Below, in pieces: positions 27,301 to 36,884 of a DNA stretch of 64,000 nt. Origin of the DNA: Saccharicrinis sp963677655 (GTDB taxonomy: Bacteria; Bacteroidota; Bacteroidia; Bacteroidales; Marinilabiliaceae); assembly GCA_963677655.1 (NCBI GenBank), contig OY782088.1. One strand, written 5' to 3'. The translations under genes were made by a program, and so were the position numbers. The first letter of the stretch is position 1; each line of letters starts with the position of its first letter. The notes beneath the pieces are model-generated. The model worked only from the letters and a program-made list of their open reading frames with translations, was not told the DNA's origin and made no database searches.

Positions 27301-27759
27301 TTATAATTCAATATTTTCATCAATGACTTGATAAATAAGATCTGGTTCAAATCCGCGTGAAGAGCCGTATCGTATCAATGAGCTTTTGATTTTGTATTTA
27401 TCTGAATCTTTTATTGATTTTCTTTTGTTTTTCAACAGGCTAATTAATGTCTCTCTATACTCCTCGATATTTATATTGTTTAATTCTTTATCAACATGAC
27501 TACCGTAAATGTTTTTAGATTTTAATTGCCATTTGATTTTTATTTTTCCCCAGCGATTAAAAGTAAATTTATCTTTAATAAAGAACTTAGTATACCTTTC
27601 TTCATCAATAAATTTTTCTCTAATCAATTGATCAATCACTTTTTCTCTTATTTCAGGTTCCACTTTCCAGTCGAATAATTTTTTTTCAATATCAGCGATG
27701 CATTTTTCCTGTTTGGCACAAATACCAGATGCTTTAATAAGAGCTTCTTTAAATGTCAT
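27301..27759 (-). CDS. recX: Regulatory protein RecX
   Basis: The 152-residue protein has the three-helix repeats of RecX: KEALIKASGICAKQEKC, then VIDQLIREKFIDEERYTKFFIKDK, then WGKIKIKWQLKSKNI, and a final repeat ending SSLIRYGSSRGF. RecX binds RecA filaments and limits their activity. recA is not in the window. It is 17 bases downstream of the aldehyde dehydrogenase gene. Confidence 0.9.
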   Translation of the reverse strand: MTFKEALIKASGICAKQEKCIADIEKKLFDWKVEPEIREKVIDQLIREKFIDEERYTKFFIKDKFTFNRWGKIKIKWQLKSKNIYGSHVDKELNNINIEEYRETLISLLKNKRKSIKDSDKYKIKSSLIRYGSSRGFEPDLIYQVIDENIEL

Positions 27760-27776
27760 TATTTTTATAAAATCTA

Positions 27777-29144
27777 TTATTTGATATAAACGGTTTTAAT
27801 ATTTACAAACTCTTGCATTCCGTATAGTGATAATTCTCTTCCATATCCACTTTCTTTTATACCTCCGAACGGCAATCGCGGATCAGAACGAACTAAGTCA
27901 TTAACAAAACAGCATCCGGCTTCAAGTTCATATTCTGCAATATGTTTTCCCTTCTCAATATCTGAAGTAAAAACTGCAGCTCCTAAACCAAACGAAGTGT
28001 CATTTGCTATCCGAATAGCTTCGTTTTCATCTTTAGCTCTAATTAAAGAGGCAACTGGACCAAAGAGTTCTTGGTTGTAAGCGGGTTGTCCTGGTTCAAC
28101 ATTGGATAATACAGTGGCAGGGAAAAAGAATCCGGGAGAGTCAATCAAACTTCCTCCACATAATAATTGAGCTCCATTTGAAATTGATTTGTTGACCTGG
28201 CTTAGTAGATCTTCTCTAATGTATCCACGGGCAAGTGGTCCAAGTTGGTTTTTTTCATCAAAAGGATCACCTATTGTTGCAGATTTCATTTTTTGCACAA
28301 AAAGTTCTTCGAAGTCATTGTAAATACCCTCAGTTATAATGAACCTTTTAGCGCCAATACAACTTTGACCTGTGTTCAATAGTCTCCCTTTTATACAGAT
28401 ATCAACCGCTTCATTAAGATTTGCGTCGTTAAGAATAAGGTATGGATCACTGCCTCCAAGTTCAAGAACGCATTTCTTTAAATATTTACCTGCAGTTTGG
28501 GCAACTGCTTGACCTGCTTTTGTACTACCTGTTAATGTTATTGCCGAAATTCTTTTATTAGCAATCATGCGTTCAACCTTTGTATTTGTTGCCAATACTG
28601 TACGAAAGACATCATCAGGAAAGTCAGCTTCATTAAATAAGTCTTCGATAGCAATAGAACACCCAGGAACATTAGATGCGTGTTTTAATACGGCAGTGTT
28701 ACCAGCAAGTAAAGTGGGGACTGCAAATCTAAAAACTTGCCAAAAAGGAAAATTCCATGGCATAATTGCTAAAATTACACCAAGAGGTTGAAATGAAACA
28801 TATGATTCGCTAGCCTCTGTGGCAATGTATTTTTTCTCTAAAAACTGATCAATATTATCACAGTAATAATTACATAACCAGATACATTTATCAATTTCAG
28901 CTCTTGATTCAATAATCGGTTTACCCATTTCAACAGAGATGGTAAATGCTAGTCCTTCTTTTTTAACATCCAAAAGTTTTGCTAGAGTTTTTATTTTGTC
29001 AATTCTATAATTAAGATTTGTGCTTTTCCATCCATTAAAAGCAGAATGTACATTACGGATAATGTTATCAATTTCTTCCCATTGGTATTCTTGATACTCT
29101 CTTACTATTTCTCCACTATTTGGATTGATACTTTTTAGTAGCAT
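27777..29144 (-). CDS. NAD(P)-dependent aldehyde dehydrogenase (succinate-semialdehyde type)
   Basis: This 455-residue enzyme shows the ALDH motifs: IMPWNFPFWQVFRFAVP (cofactor binding), TGSTKAGQAVA, VLELGGSDPYLIL with the general-base Glu, NTGQSCIGAKRF with the catalytic Cys, and NQELFGPVASLIRAKDENEA. The length and the PFGGIKESGYGRELS ending fit the YneI/Sad group of succinate-semialdehyde dehydrogenases. The exact substrate is a family-level inference. It is first of an apparent run with recX and the LPP20-like gene. Confidence 0.9.
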   Translation of the reverse strand: MLLKSINPNSGEIVREYQEYQWEEIDNIIRNVHSAFNGWKSTNLNYRIDKIKTLAKLLDVKKEGLAFTISVEMGKPIIESRAEIDKCIWLCNYYCDNIDQFLEKKYIATEASESYVSFQPLGVILAIMPWNFPFWQVFRFAVPTLLAGNTAVLKHASNVPGCSIAIEDLFNEADFPDDVFRTVLATNTKVERMIANKRISAITLTGSTKAGQAVAQTAGKYLKKCVLELGGSDPYLILNDANLNEAVDICIKGRLLNTGQSCIGAKRFIITEGIYNDFEELFVQKMKSATIGDPFDEKNQLGPLARGYIREDLLSQVNKSISNGAQLLCGGSLIDSPGFFFPATVLSNVEPGQPAYNQELFGPVASLIRAKDENEAIRIANDTSFGLGAAVFTSDIEKGKHIAEYELEAGCCFVNDLVRSDPRLPFGGIKESGYGRELSLYGMQEFVNIKTVYIK

Positions 29145-29396
29145 GATAAAATGGTTTTAGACCTGTAAAATATGATAACTCTTTTGAAAATAAATAAAAT
29201 TAAGATGAAATATTTATTTCACTAATAAATTTATGATGGATTATTAGGTGTTGGTAATAAGCTTAAAGGCATAAGTTGTTGATATATAAATAGAATGATA
29301 AGGTGTTTTGTGTTTTTGATTATATAAAAAGATATGTGTTTTACTTTTTATGTTTTGTTAATTTTTACTTTACTGTTTATTAACAATAGTACTATA

Positions 29397-29412
29397 TTTT
29401 TACACATGTAAA
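29397..29412. promoter_or_regulatory. Perfect palindrome, possible operator
   Basis: TTTTACACATGTAAAA is a 7-base perfect inverted repeat around CA. It overlaps the -7-like TATATTTT just before the candidate RNA and would be well placed for a repressor. Confidence 0.35.
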
Positions 29413-29415
29413 ACG

Positions 29416-29490
29416 AAAGGTTTTTACCAGGTAAGAGTAGGTGATTCCATAGGATGGATTACGGCTTATCAGGGTGAAAAACCTTTTTTT
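29416..29490 (+). ncRNA. Candidate small structured RNA with terminator
   Basis: AAAGGTTTTT (29416-29425) pairs perfectly with AAAAACCTTT (29477-29486). Inside it ACC pairs with GGT, then GGTAAG with CTTATC, then GTA with TAC and a small TCC/GGA hairpin. The whole forms one long rod followed by a T run on the plus strand, while both neighbours are on the minus strand. It does not match SRP, 6S or tmRNA motifs I know. It could instead be only a terminator for an antisense transcript. Confidence 0.4.
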
Positions 29491-29517
29491 ATTTTTATTA
29501 AAGGCTACTGAATTTCT

Positions 29518-30387
29518 TTATCTTGGTCCAAAGAATTTGAATTTTAATGCTTTGGTTCCTATAACTCCAATACAACCAAAGATAACCATTACAGCACCAA
29601 TTAACTCTTTTAAAGTTAAGATTTCATTATACAAGTAATATCCTAAAATGATATTAAATACAGGTATTAACATATTGATGGTTGAACCTTTTGATACCTC
29701 TACGTATTTGTAACCTTCTGTCATAACCAGCTGTCCAACTGCAGATACAATACCTATTGCAATTAGAATTAGAGAAATGTTTATACTTCCCTCGAAAGAA
29801 GCAGTGTTCGCAGGAACTAAAAATAGCCAGAACCCAATTAAACTTTGAGAGAAAAATATAGATGTAGAAGAGTCTGAATGATGGAGCTTTTTTACCAGAA
29901 TTACAGAAATAGCAGATAATATCCCTCCTGTAATAGCTAAAAGTTCATTAATTGATATTTCACTAAAGTCTAATCCTTTTTTAATTGATAATAAAATGAT
30001 TCCAATAAAAGCCATAAGTATAAATAACCACTGAATCAGTTTTACTTTTTCTTTAAAAAATATAACACTTAGAAGTGTGGCAAATATAGGATATGAATAT
30101 ACAAATACAGTTGCTTTACCTACACCTATATTAACAATGGAATAATACAACAGGAATACAGCAAAACCACCTGTTAACCCTCTTAATAATAGTAAGTATG
30201 TATTGTTGAAGGTGAGTTTTATTTTTTTAGTTATTGCTAGTAAACCTAAAATTCCAAATCCCACTGTAAATCTGACAAATGTTGTTATTGTTGTATCTAC
30301 ATCTGGAATTGATTTAACTAGTGCCGACATTATAGCAAATGAAATTGTGGAGATGGAAATTAACAGATAACCTTTTGTCTTAGACAT
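29518..30387 (-). CDS. EamA-family (DMT) transporter
   Basis: A 289-residue membrane protein with about ten helices and two EamA repeats; the first opens with GYLLISISTISFAIMSALVKS and the second with LAITGGILSAISVILVKKL. It is not closely alike to the EamA protein at 24913-25806 beyond family features. The substrate is unknown. It stands alone, divergent from the prohibitin-like gene. Confidence 0.85.
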   Translation of the reverse strand: MSKTKGYLLISISTISFAIMSALVKSIPDVDTTITTFVRFTVGFGILGLLAITKKIKLTFNNTYLLLLRGLTGGFAVFLLYYSIVNIGVGKATVFVYSYPIFATLLSVIFFKEKVKLIQWLFILMAFIGIILLSIKKGLDFSEISINELLAITGGILSAISVILVKKLHHSDSSTSIFFSQSLIGFWLFLVPANTASFEGSINISLILIAIGIVSAVGQLVMTEGYKYVEVSKGSTINMLIPVFNIILGYYLYNEILTLKELIGAVMVIFGCIGVIGTKALKFKFFGPR

Positions 30388-30530
30388 AATAATATCAATT
30401 TTATATCACACAAATATATTCTGAAAAATAAGATGTTATCTGTATGTAGGGATAAAAATCTTGAATTGAATATTATTTACTAGCTTTATGCTTAGTTTGT
30501 AAAACTATATTTTAACGCAATTTTATTATT

Positions 30531-31349
30531 ATGAAGAGTAAAGTATCACCTATTATCCTGGGAATATTAGTTGCCGGTGTAATCTTATTATTTTTATTTA
30601 GCAGTCGTGTTTTTCATATAATTCAACCTGGTGAACGCGCGGTTGTTTTTAAACCTTACACAATAGGTTTAGATGTAGATAATATTAAAGCAGAAGGATT
30701 AGCAATAATAGCGCCTTGGAACCAATTAATCACATATGTTGTAAAAGAACAAACACGTGAAGAGACTATGGATGTGCTAGATAAAAATAGTATGTCCATC
30801 AATATGGATATCACAGTGCGTTTTAATCCGATTTATAATAAGATCGGTCAGTTGCATCAGAAATTTGGAGTAGGTTATGTTAATGTTTTAGTAATTCCAG
30901 AGGTTCGTTCTGTTGTAAGGAGTGTTACAGGACGATATACAGCTGAAGAATTATTTTCAACAAAAAGAAAAGAAGTTGAAGATTTAATAGAAGAAGAAAC
31001 TTCAAAGGTTTTGAGAGATAATAATATTGAGCTAAGAGCATTGTTAATTCGTTCAATCCAGTTGCCAGCTCAGATTAAAGCTGCTATTGAAAGTAAATTA
31101 CAGCAGGAGCAAGAAGCTTTAGCTTATCAGTTTAAGTTAGATAAGGAAAGAAGTGAGGCGGAAAGAAGAAAAATTGAAGCTGAGGGTATAGCTAATTATA
31201 ACCGAATTATTAATGCCAGTTTAACTCCCAATATTATAAAGCAAAAAGGAATTGATGCAACACTGAAATTAGCAGAGTCGCAAAATGCTAAAGTTGTGGT
31301 TGTAGGATCAGGAAAGGATGGATTACCATTGATTTTAGGAAATAATTAA
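30531..31349 (+). CDS. Prohibitin/SPFH-family membrane protein
   Basis: The 272-residue protein has one N-terminal transmembrane helix (about residues 7-27) and then an SPFH domain: HIIQPGERAVVF, MDITVRFNPIYNKI, VIPEVRSVVRSVTGRYTAEELF and the long helix QQEQEALAYQFKLDKERSEAERRKIEAEG that mediates oligomerisation. Such proteins form membrane-bound rings and often tune proteases or membrane domains. It is monocistronic, with a strong hairpin after it. Confidence 0.92.
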   Translation: MKSKVSPIILGILVAGVILLFLFSSRVFHIIQPGERAVVFKPYTIGLDVDNIKAEGLAIIAPWNQLITYVVKEQTREETMDVLDKNSMSINMDITVRFNPIYNKIGQLHQKFGVGYVNVLVIPEVRSVVRSVTGRYTAEELFSTKRKEVEDLIEEETSKVLRDNNIELRALLIRSIQLPAQIKAAIESKLQQEQEALAYQFKLDKERSEAERRKIEAEGIANYNRIINASLTPNIIKQKGIDATLKLAESQNAKVVVVGSGKDGLPLILGNN

Positions 31350-31355
31350 TGTGAT

Positions 31356-31389
31356 TAGAGATAATGGTGAGGTGTCACCATTATCTCTA
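31356..31389. terminator. Bidirectional hairpin terminator
   Basis: A perfect 15-bp stem (TAGAGATAATGGTGA with its complement) with a GGTG loop lies between convergent genes. It lacks a long T run. Confidence 0.65.
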
Positions 31390-31398
31390 TATATACTA

Positions 31399-32424
31399 CT
31401 AATAATATGCTTGACTTCCTGTTGTGCTGGTTCCTGTAATAACAACGCTTCCTTTTCCTACCTTTAGGGATTTTTTCTTCGATTTACCCATCGCTCTCAA
31501 ATAAGAATTATCTGATTTTAATACAAAAGCCAGGTCTGTTTTTGTATTCATTTGTACTTTTATATTTCCTTCTGTTGTAGTAAATGAAGATGGTCCGCTA
31601 AACTTAATTCTAGTTCCTGTAATACCACCTGTAGATGCCTGAATGGCGTATATTCCTTCTGATTGAAAGATTTTTTGATTTCCCTCAAAAGTTCGTGTTG
31701 TAATATTACCTTTTGCTAATGATAATTTAATATCTCCATTTGTAGTTTTTAATGAAATGTCACCTTCAATATTTTCTAGCTCCTGATTTCCTGCGCCTCC
31801 ATCTGTTTTAAGGTTACCCTTCAGTTGGTTGATAGTGTAATTGCCTTTACTAGAAGTAAGATTAAAGTCCCCACTTACATTATTAAGTACCATCATTCCT
31901 GTTTTTGATTTAGCAACAAGGTTACCTTCGAACTGATTCACAATAAAATCCCCTGCCGGAGATACTCCTTTAATATTTCCTTTAGTATCAGTAATATTTA
32001 CATGACCTGATTTAGACTTGATGTCTAATTTTTTTACTAAAAGAGATTTGACTTCAACCTTTCCTGATTGAGATTCTATGTAAATGTTTAAGTTATCCGG
32101 AATGTTAATTGTAATTTCTCCCCAATGTGAAGTCCAGCTAGAGGGTTTTTGAACACTAATAGTAAGTTTGCCATTTGATTCAGTAGTGGTTATTTTATAT
32201 TGATCTGCATTTTCATCAGATTTAATAACTCCATCAAATTCAATGTTATCACCTTTGTTACCAGATAGTTTTACAATACAAAAATCTGCATTTATTTGAA
32301 TGCTATCTAACTTAGTGAATGTGCCATTTGATTCAGTAGCAATATTTTGTGCATCTAAATGAAGTGGCAGAATGATACTAAGTAGGCTAAAAAGTGAAAT
32401 TAAATAAAGTAAAGGTTTATTCAT
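31399..32424 (-). CDS. DUF4097-like secreted beta-repeat protein
   Basis: This 341-residue protein has a signal peptide (to about residue 25, LDAQN) followed by many short repeats of the type GDISLKTTNGDIKLS and GKVEVKSLLVKKLDIKSKSG, the ladder typical of DUF4097/GIN-type putative adhesin domains that fold as beta-helices. The function is unknown; the family is often near anti-sigma factors or two-component genes, but none is adjacent here. It is monocistronic and convergent with the prohibitin gene. Confidence 0.75.
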   Translation of the reverse strand: MNKPLLYLISLFSLLSIILPLHLDAQNIATESNGTFTKLDSIQINADFCIVKLSGNKGDNIEFDGVIKSDENADQYKITTTESNGKLTISVQKPSSWTSHWGEITINIPDNLNIYIESQSGKVEVKSLLVKKLDIKSKSGHVNITDTKGNIKGVSPAGDFIVNQFEGNLVAKSKTGMMVLNNVSGDFNLTSSKGNYTINQLKGNLKTDGGAGNQELENIEGDISLKTTNGDIKLSLAKGNITTRTFEGNQKIFQSEGIYAIQASTGGITGTRIKFSGPSSFTTTEGNIKVQMNTKTDLAFVLKSDNSYLRAMGKSKKKSLKVGKGSVVITGTSTTGSQAYY

Positions 32425-32578
32425 TTTAAATAAAAGATTGATTAATAATTAAAAATACACTATTTATCAACTTTATTACGGGAGGTGTTTTTTTTAGTTT
32501 CAAGTTTTACTTTATTTGTAATAACAAGCTGTAAAGATAAATTACTTACATTTACAGTACATCAAATTTATATTCATA

Positions 32579-33520
32579 GTGGATTATAGCAACCTAAAAG
32601 TTTTAATTGTCTATAGTAGTCAAGGTATTTTTGCTCGTAAGCATTTAGTTACAACACAAGGTACATCACTTGAAAAGATAGGTGTCCATGTTGAATATTA
32701 TGATATTCCGGGTAAAGGTCTTTTTACCTATGCAAAACATATTGCCCCTCTTAGAAAATTTGTAAAGGACAGAAATTTTGATTTGATACATGCACAATTT
32801 GGTTATTCAGGATTTACTTGTGCATTTGCAGGATGTAAGCCATTGATTGTTTCATTAATGGGAACAGATTATAGGCTTGAAAAAGCAACTTCTTTTTTTA
32901 CAAGGATTTTTGCAAAGTCTTTTTGGGATTTTACAATTGTTAAATCCCAAAAGATGTACAATAATCTTAAAATCAAAAAGTCTAAGGTAATTCCTAATGG
33001 GATAGATTTTGCTAGATTTAATACTATTGATCGAGAGATTGCACGGCGACAGGTTGGTTTTAATTCTTCAGCTCATATATTATGGGTTTCCGATCCTAAA
33101 AAGAAAGAGAAAAATTTTGATCTCGCACGTGAAGCATTAGGTCATATTGATACTGAAGATGTAGAGTTAACCGTTGTTAATAATGTAGAGTTAGATCAGG
33201 TTCCTTTTTATTATTATGCTGCAGATGTATTACTTGTAACATCAAAATGGGAGGGCTCTCCTAATGTCGTAAAAGAAGCAATGGCTTGTTCGCTTCCTAT
33301 TGTTTCTACAGACGTTGGTGATGTTATTGATATTACAAAGGGTATTGATGGTTGTTATATAACAGAGCCAAACCCTGAAGCAGTAGCTAATGCAGTTGAT
33401 ACTGCGTTGATGTTTGGAAAAAGGACAAAAGGTCGTGAAAAAGTTAAATATCTGGATGTTACATATATTTCAGAGAGACTTTTAGATACTTATCGAGAAG
33501 TTCTTCGAAATAGAAAATAA
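32579..33520 (+). CDS. Glycosyltransferase family 4
   Basis: The 313-residue enzyme has a GT-B fold. The N-terminal half contains DLIHAQFGYSGFTCAF and VSLMGTDYR, the C-terminal half the GT4 donor-site motif SKWEGSPNVVKEAMACSLPIVSTDVGDV with the conserved E..G......E..AC pattern. The start is GTG at 32579. It probably transfers a sugar in exopolysaccharide or capsule synthesis: a Wzi-like barrel starts 10 bases later and a UDP-sugar dehydrogenase follows. Confidence 0.9.
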   Translation: MDYSNLKVLIVYSSQGIFARKHLVTTQGTSLEKIGVHVEYYDIPGKGLFTYAKHIAPLRKFVKDRNFDLIHAQFGYSGFTCAFAGCKPLIVSLMGTDYRLEKATSFFTRIFAKSFWDFTIVKSQKMYNNLKIKKSKVIPNGIDFARFNTIDREIARRQVGFNSSAHILWVSDPKKKEKNFDLAREALGHIDTEDVELTVVNNVELDQVPFYYYAADVLLVTSKWEGSPNVVKEAMACSLPIVSTDVGDVIDITKGIDGCYITEPNPEAVANAVDTALMFGKRTKGREKVKYLDVTYISERLLDTYREVLRNRK

Positions 33521-33530
33521 TATACAATTC

Positions 33531-35168
33531 ATGATACGTAAAAGTTTATTTCAATTTTATCTTCTTGTTTTAATTGGATTTGCTCCAATATTTGTCCATG
33601 GGCAGGATGTGCCTTATCATATTGACAATGAAGTTGTATATGATTTTGTTGATGAATTGGCTAATAAAGGAGTAATTGATGTTAATAGTGCTGTAAAACC
33701 CTATTCACGTAAACAAATCGCTGAGTTTTTAATAAAGGCAAAGAACAGTAACATATTAACTCCAAGACAACAAAAAGAAATTGATTTTTATTTAAAAGAT
33801 TTTAATAAAGAACTAGTTACAGGAAAGGATTTTGATAAGAGGTTTGATGTATTATATTATAGTGACTCTTTATTTAAGTTTTCAGGAAATATAATACTTG
33901 GAGGAAGGGGGTATTATAATGATTATGGGTTTGAACAACATAGATGGAATGGAGCGGAAGTTTTTGGTAGTGTTGGGAAGAACTTTAGCTTTTATGGAAG
34001 TTTACGCGATAATTATGAGAGTGAAGCCTTAGGTGCACCAGAGTTGTTAACTAATCATCGGGGTGCAGTATATAAAGTAGGAGCTGACAGTAAAGATTAT
34101 AGTGAAGCACGCGGAGGTATAGTATATAGCTGGAAATGGGGGAAACTGGGCTTAGTAAAAGACCATATTGAATGGGGAAATAATTATAATGGGTCTAATA
34201 TTTTATCCGGACATAATCCGTCAGTAGCACATATTAAATTCAATATAAAACCTGCAAAATGGTTCGAATTAAACTATACTCATGGTTGGTTAGTATCTGA
34301 AGTTTTAGATAGTGCAAGATCATACACACTTTATGATGACACACGAATTGTTTATGCAAATAAATATATTGCAGCCAATATGTTGACTTTAAAACCATGG
34401 AAAAAACTTAATGTCTCAATCGGTAATAGTATTATTTATAGTGATGGAGAAGTAAATCCTGTGTATTTTATTCCATTCTTATTCTATAAGTCTGTGGATC
34501 ACACGTATAATGCATCTCATAATGCTGTAGGACAAAATGCTCAGATGTATTTTGATATAAGTAGTAGACAAATTAATAAAGTACACCTTTATACATCAGT
34601 TTTTATTGACGAAATTTCACTGTCAGATGCTTTTAATGAAGAAACTCAGTCAAATATTTTAAGCTTTAAAATAGGTGGACGAGTTACTGATATTATGCCA
34701 AATTTTAGTGTTACAGCTGAGTATACCCGAACTAATCCATTTACTTATACGCATTACATACCATCATTAACGTATGAGAGTAATCGTTATACTTTGGGAC
34801 ATTATCTAAAAGATAATGCAGATGAGATTTACCTTGCCTTAAGGTATAAACCAATTCGAGGTTTAGATTTGCTGTTATCATATACCAAAATCAGAAAAGG
34901 TCGTGATAACGAAAAGATTCTGGAAGAAACTGATGTAATTCCTAACTTATGGGGAGACGAAAAAAAAGGGTATCCTTTTATGGAAGAGGAGAGATATGGT
35001 AAATCATCAATTAAATTCAGAGCTTTATATCAGGTTATTAATGATGCTTATATATTCCTTGAATTTGAGAGTTATGATATTTCTGGTGAGGATGCAGAGT
35101 TATATACGCCGGTTCAATATTTAAATGATACTAAGATGATTTCGTTTGGATTGAATTTTGGATTCTAA
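33531..35168 (+). CDS. Wzi-like capsule assembly outer-membrane protein
   Basis: The 545-residue protein has a signal peptide (cleavage near VHGQD, about residue 25) and a helical N-terminal part with VYDFVDELANKGVIDVNSAVKPYSRKQIAEFL, then a long barrel that ends in a terminal Phe (SFGLNFGF). The barrel segment with LGLVKDHIEWGNNYNGSNILSGHNPS is typical of the Wzi family in Bacteroidota. Wzi anchors capsule at the surface. It lies between a glycosyltransferase and a nucleotide-sugar dehydrogenase, which supports the call. Confidence 0.85.
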   Translation: MIRKSLFQFYLLVLIGFAPIFVHGQDVPYHIDNEVVYDFVDELANKGVIDVNSAVKPYSRKQIAEFLIKAKNSNILTPRQQKEIDFYLKDFNKELVTGKDFDKRFDVLYYSDSLFKFSGNIILGGRGYYNDYGFEQHRWNGAEVFGSVGKNFSFYGSLRDNYESEALGAPELLTNHRGAVYKVGADSKDYSEARGGIVYSWKWGKLGLVKDHIEWGNNYNGSNILSGHNPSVAHIKFNIKPAKWFELNYTHGWLVSEVLDSARSYTLYDDTRIVYANKYIAANMLTLKPWKKLNVSIGNSIIYSDGEVNPVYFIPFLFYKSVDHTYNASHNAVGQNAQMYFDISSRQINKVHLYTSVFIDEISLSDAFNEETQSNILSFKIGGRVTDIMPNFSVTAEYTRTNPFTYTHYIPSLTYESNRYTLGHYLKDNADEIYLALRYKPIRGLDLLLSYTKIRKGRDNEKILEETDVIPNLWGDEKKGYPFMEEERYGKSSIKFRALYQVINDAYIFLEFESYDISGEDAELYTPVQYLNDTKMISFGLNFGF

Positions 35169-35291
35169 AGTATATTATCCCAATTATTTGTCACAACTAA
35201 AGATTTGTTTATCAAACAAATAATGGATTTTAATGAAATCTAATCGTTTTGTGTTAATATTATATATAAGATTAACCTCTAATAAAATACT

Positions 35292-36581
35292 ATGTTAAAA
35301 AATCTGTTAGCAAAAGATACTAAACTTTCTGTTATTGGTTTAGGATATGTTGGATTACCTATAGCACTTGAGTTTGCCCGAAAAATGAAAGTTGTTGGTT
35401 TTGATATAAAACCTAATAGGGTTGAATTAATGAAAAATAATATTGACCCGAGTAATGAGTTAGATTCAAGTGCTTTTGAAGGGTGTGATATCGATTTTAC
35501 ATATAATATTGAGGATCTGAAAGACGCAACATTTCATGTAGTGGCTGTTCCAACACCTATAAACTCACATAATTTACCGGATCTCACTCCTTTATTGGGA
35601 GCTACTAGGACAGTTGGAAAAATTTTAAAAAAAGGAGATGTTGTTGTATTTGAATCAACTGTATATCCTGGGTGTACGGAAGAAGATTGTGTTCCAATTT
35701 TAGAACAAGAGTCAGGACTGAAGTTTGGTGAAGATTTTAAGGTTGGTTATTCACCTGAAAGAATAAATCCCGGCGATAAAGAACATACTTTAACGAAAAT
35801 TTTAAAAATTGTATCTGGAAGTGACAAGGAAGCTTTAAATGTAGTAGCTGAGGTTTATGAAACAATCATAAAGGCAGGAATTTATAAAGCTAGCTCTATA
35901 AAGGTAGCTGAAGCCGCAAAAATTATTGAAAATACACAGAGAGATGTTAACATTGCCTTGATGAATGAACTTTCATTGATATTTAATAGATTAAATATTA
36001 ATACTTATGAAGTTCTTGAAGCGGCCGGTACAAAATGGAATTTCTTAAAATTCTTTCCTGGTTTAGTTGGTGGTCATTGTATCGGTGTTGATCCTTATTA
36101 TCTCACCTATAAAGCAAATGCTTTAGGATATCATACAAAAATTATTGATGGAGGAAGGGTTATTAATGACTCAATGGGTAGTTACGTTGCGGAGACTACT
36201 ATTAAAAAATTGATAAAGCTTGGACATAAAGTTAACGGAGCAAGGGTTTTAATTATGGGAGCAACTTTTAAAGAGAATGTTAGTGACATTAGAAATTCAA
36301 AGGTTGCTGATGTTTACAATGAGTTAATTTCATTTAGTGCTAATGTTGATGTTGTTGATCCTTATGCCAGTTCAGAGGAGCTTAAAGAAGAATATGGTTA
36401 TGAATTGATCACTGATATAACAGAGAAATATGAAGCAATTATTTTAGCTGTAAATCATAAAGAATATATGGAATTGGATGAGGAGTATTTTAAAAGTATA
36501 ACTAAGTCTAATGCATTATTTGTAGATATAAAAGGTGTCTTTAGAAATAAAATAACTGAATTGAATTACTGGAGTTTGTAA
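35292..36581 (+). CDS. tviB: UDP-N-acetyl-hexosamine 6-dehydrogenase (TviB/WbpO type)
   Basis: The 429-residue enzyme oxidises C-6 of a UDP-N-acetyl sugar to the uronic acid with two NAD. Motifs: VIGLGYVGLPIALEFA (NAD-binding), VAVPTPIN, FESTVYPGCTEE, YSPERINPGD, KVAEAAKIIENTQRDVNIALMNELS, and the catalytic Cys in GLVGGHCIGVDPYYL. The last motif and overall pattern favour the TviB/WbpO group over UDP-glucose dehydrogenase. It ends the polysaccharide run and has its own terminator. Confidence 0.92.
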   Translation: MLKNLLAKDTKLSVIGLGYVGLPIALEFARKMKVVGFDIKPNRVELMKNNIDPSNELDSSAFEGCDIDFTYNIEDLKDATFHVVAVPTPINSHNLPDLTPLLGATRTVGKILKKGDVVVFESTVYPGCTEEDCVPILEQESGLKFGEDFKVGYSPERINPGDKEHTLTKILKIVSGSDKEALNVVAEVYETIIKAGIYKASSIKVAEAAKIIENTQRDVNIALMNELSLIFNRLNINTYEVLEAAGTKWNFLKFFPGLVGGHCIGVDPYYLTYKANALGYHTKIIDGGRVINDSMGSYVAETTIKKLIKLGHKVNGARVLIMGATFKENVSDIRNSKVADVYNELISFSANVDVVDPYASSEELKEEYGYELITDITEKYEAIILAVNHKEYMELDEEYFKSITKSNALFVDIKGVFRNKITELNYWSL

Positions 36582-36601
36582 TTGAATTAGAAAAGAATGC
36601 G

Positions 36602-36633
36602 AAAAAGCCTGATATTATTTATCAGGCTTTTCT
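36602..36633 (+). terminator. Rho-independent terminator
   Basis: AAAAGCCTGATA pairs with TATCAGGCTTTT around a 5-base loop, 21 bases after the dehydrogenase stop. Confidence 0.9.
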
Positions 36634-36663
36634 GTTTTTAAGAGTATTAGTAACTAATTGTAG

Positions 36664-36678
36664 TGACAATCATTGTCA
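36664..36678. promoter_or_regulatory. Perfect inverted repeat, possible operator
   Basis: TGACAAT-C-ATTGTCA is a perfect 7-base inverted repeat. It lies 207 bases upstream of the porin start and about 160 bases before its candidate -7 box, so control of the porin is possible but unproven. The rest of the gap 36582-36884 holds a terminator and the promoter and no gene. Confidence 0.3.
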
Positions 36679-36840
36679 GGAATAAATCGATTGTTTCATT
36701 GTGTAAGTGTCAGGTAGTTAGGTTTATATGGTTTTTAGCATTAATGAAAGTATCGAATAATAGATGAACAAATTCTATGGTTAAATTAGTTAGTGATAAA
36801 ATACCTATAAGTTGGCATTTCGCATAGGAGGTGCTATTAA

Positions 36841-36848
36841 TAGTTTTG
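36841..36848 (+). promoter_or_regulatory. Candidate -7 promoter box for the porin gene
   Basis: TAGTTTTG matches TAnnTTTG, 36 bases before the ATG. No clear TTTG at -33 is seen. Confidence 0.45.
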
Positions 36849-36884
36849 TATCAGATGTTAATAAACTATTAAAATTTATAAATT

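Larger units (their letters stand above)
29145..29517. other. Intergenic region with a possible plus-strand RNA
   Basis: Both flanking genes are on the minus strand. The first 240 bases are AT-rich without an ORF. The last 120 contain a 16-base palindrome and an extended hairpin with a T-tract on the plus strand. Confidence 0.5.

Noticed and set aside
29416..29490. Signal recognition particle RNA
   Set aside because: ACCAGG is present, but the GGAA-type tetraloop and AGCAG bulge expected of SRP RNA are absent.
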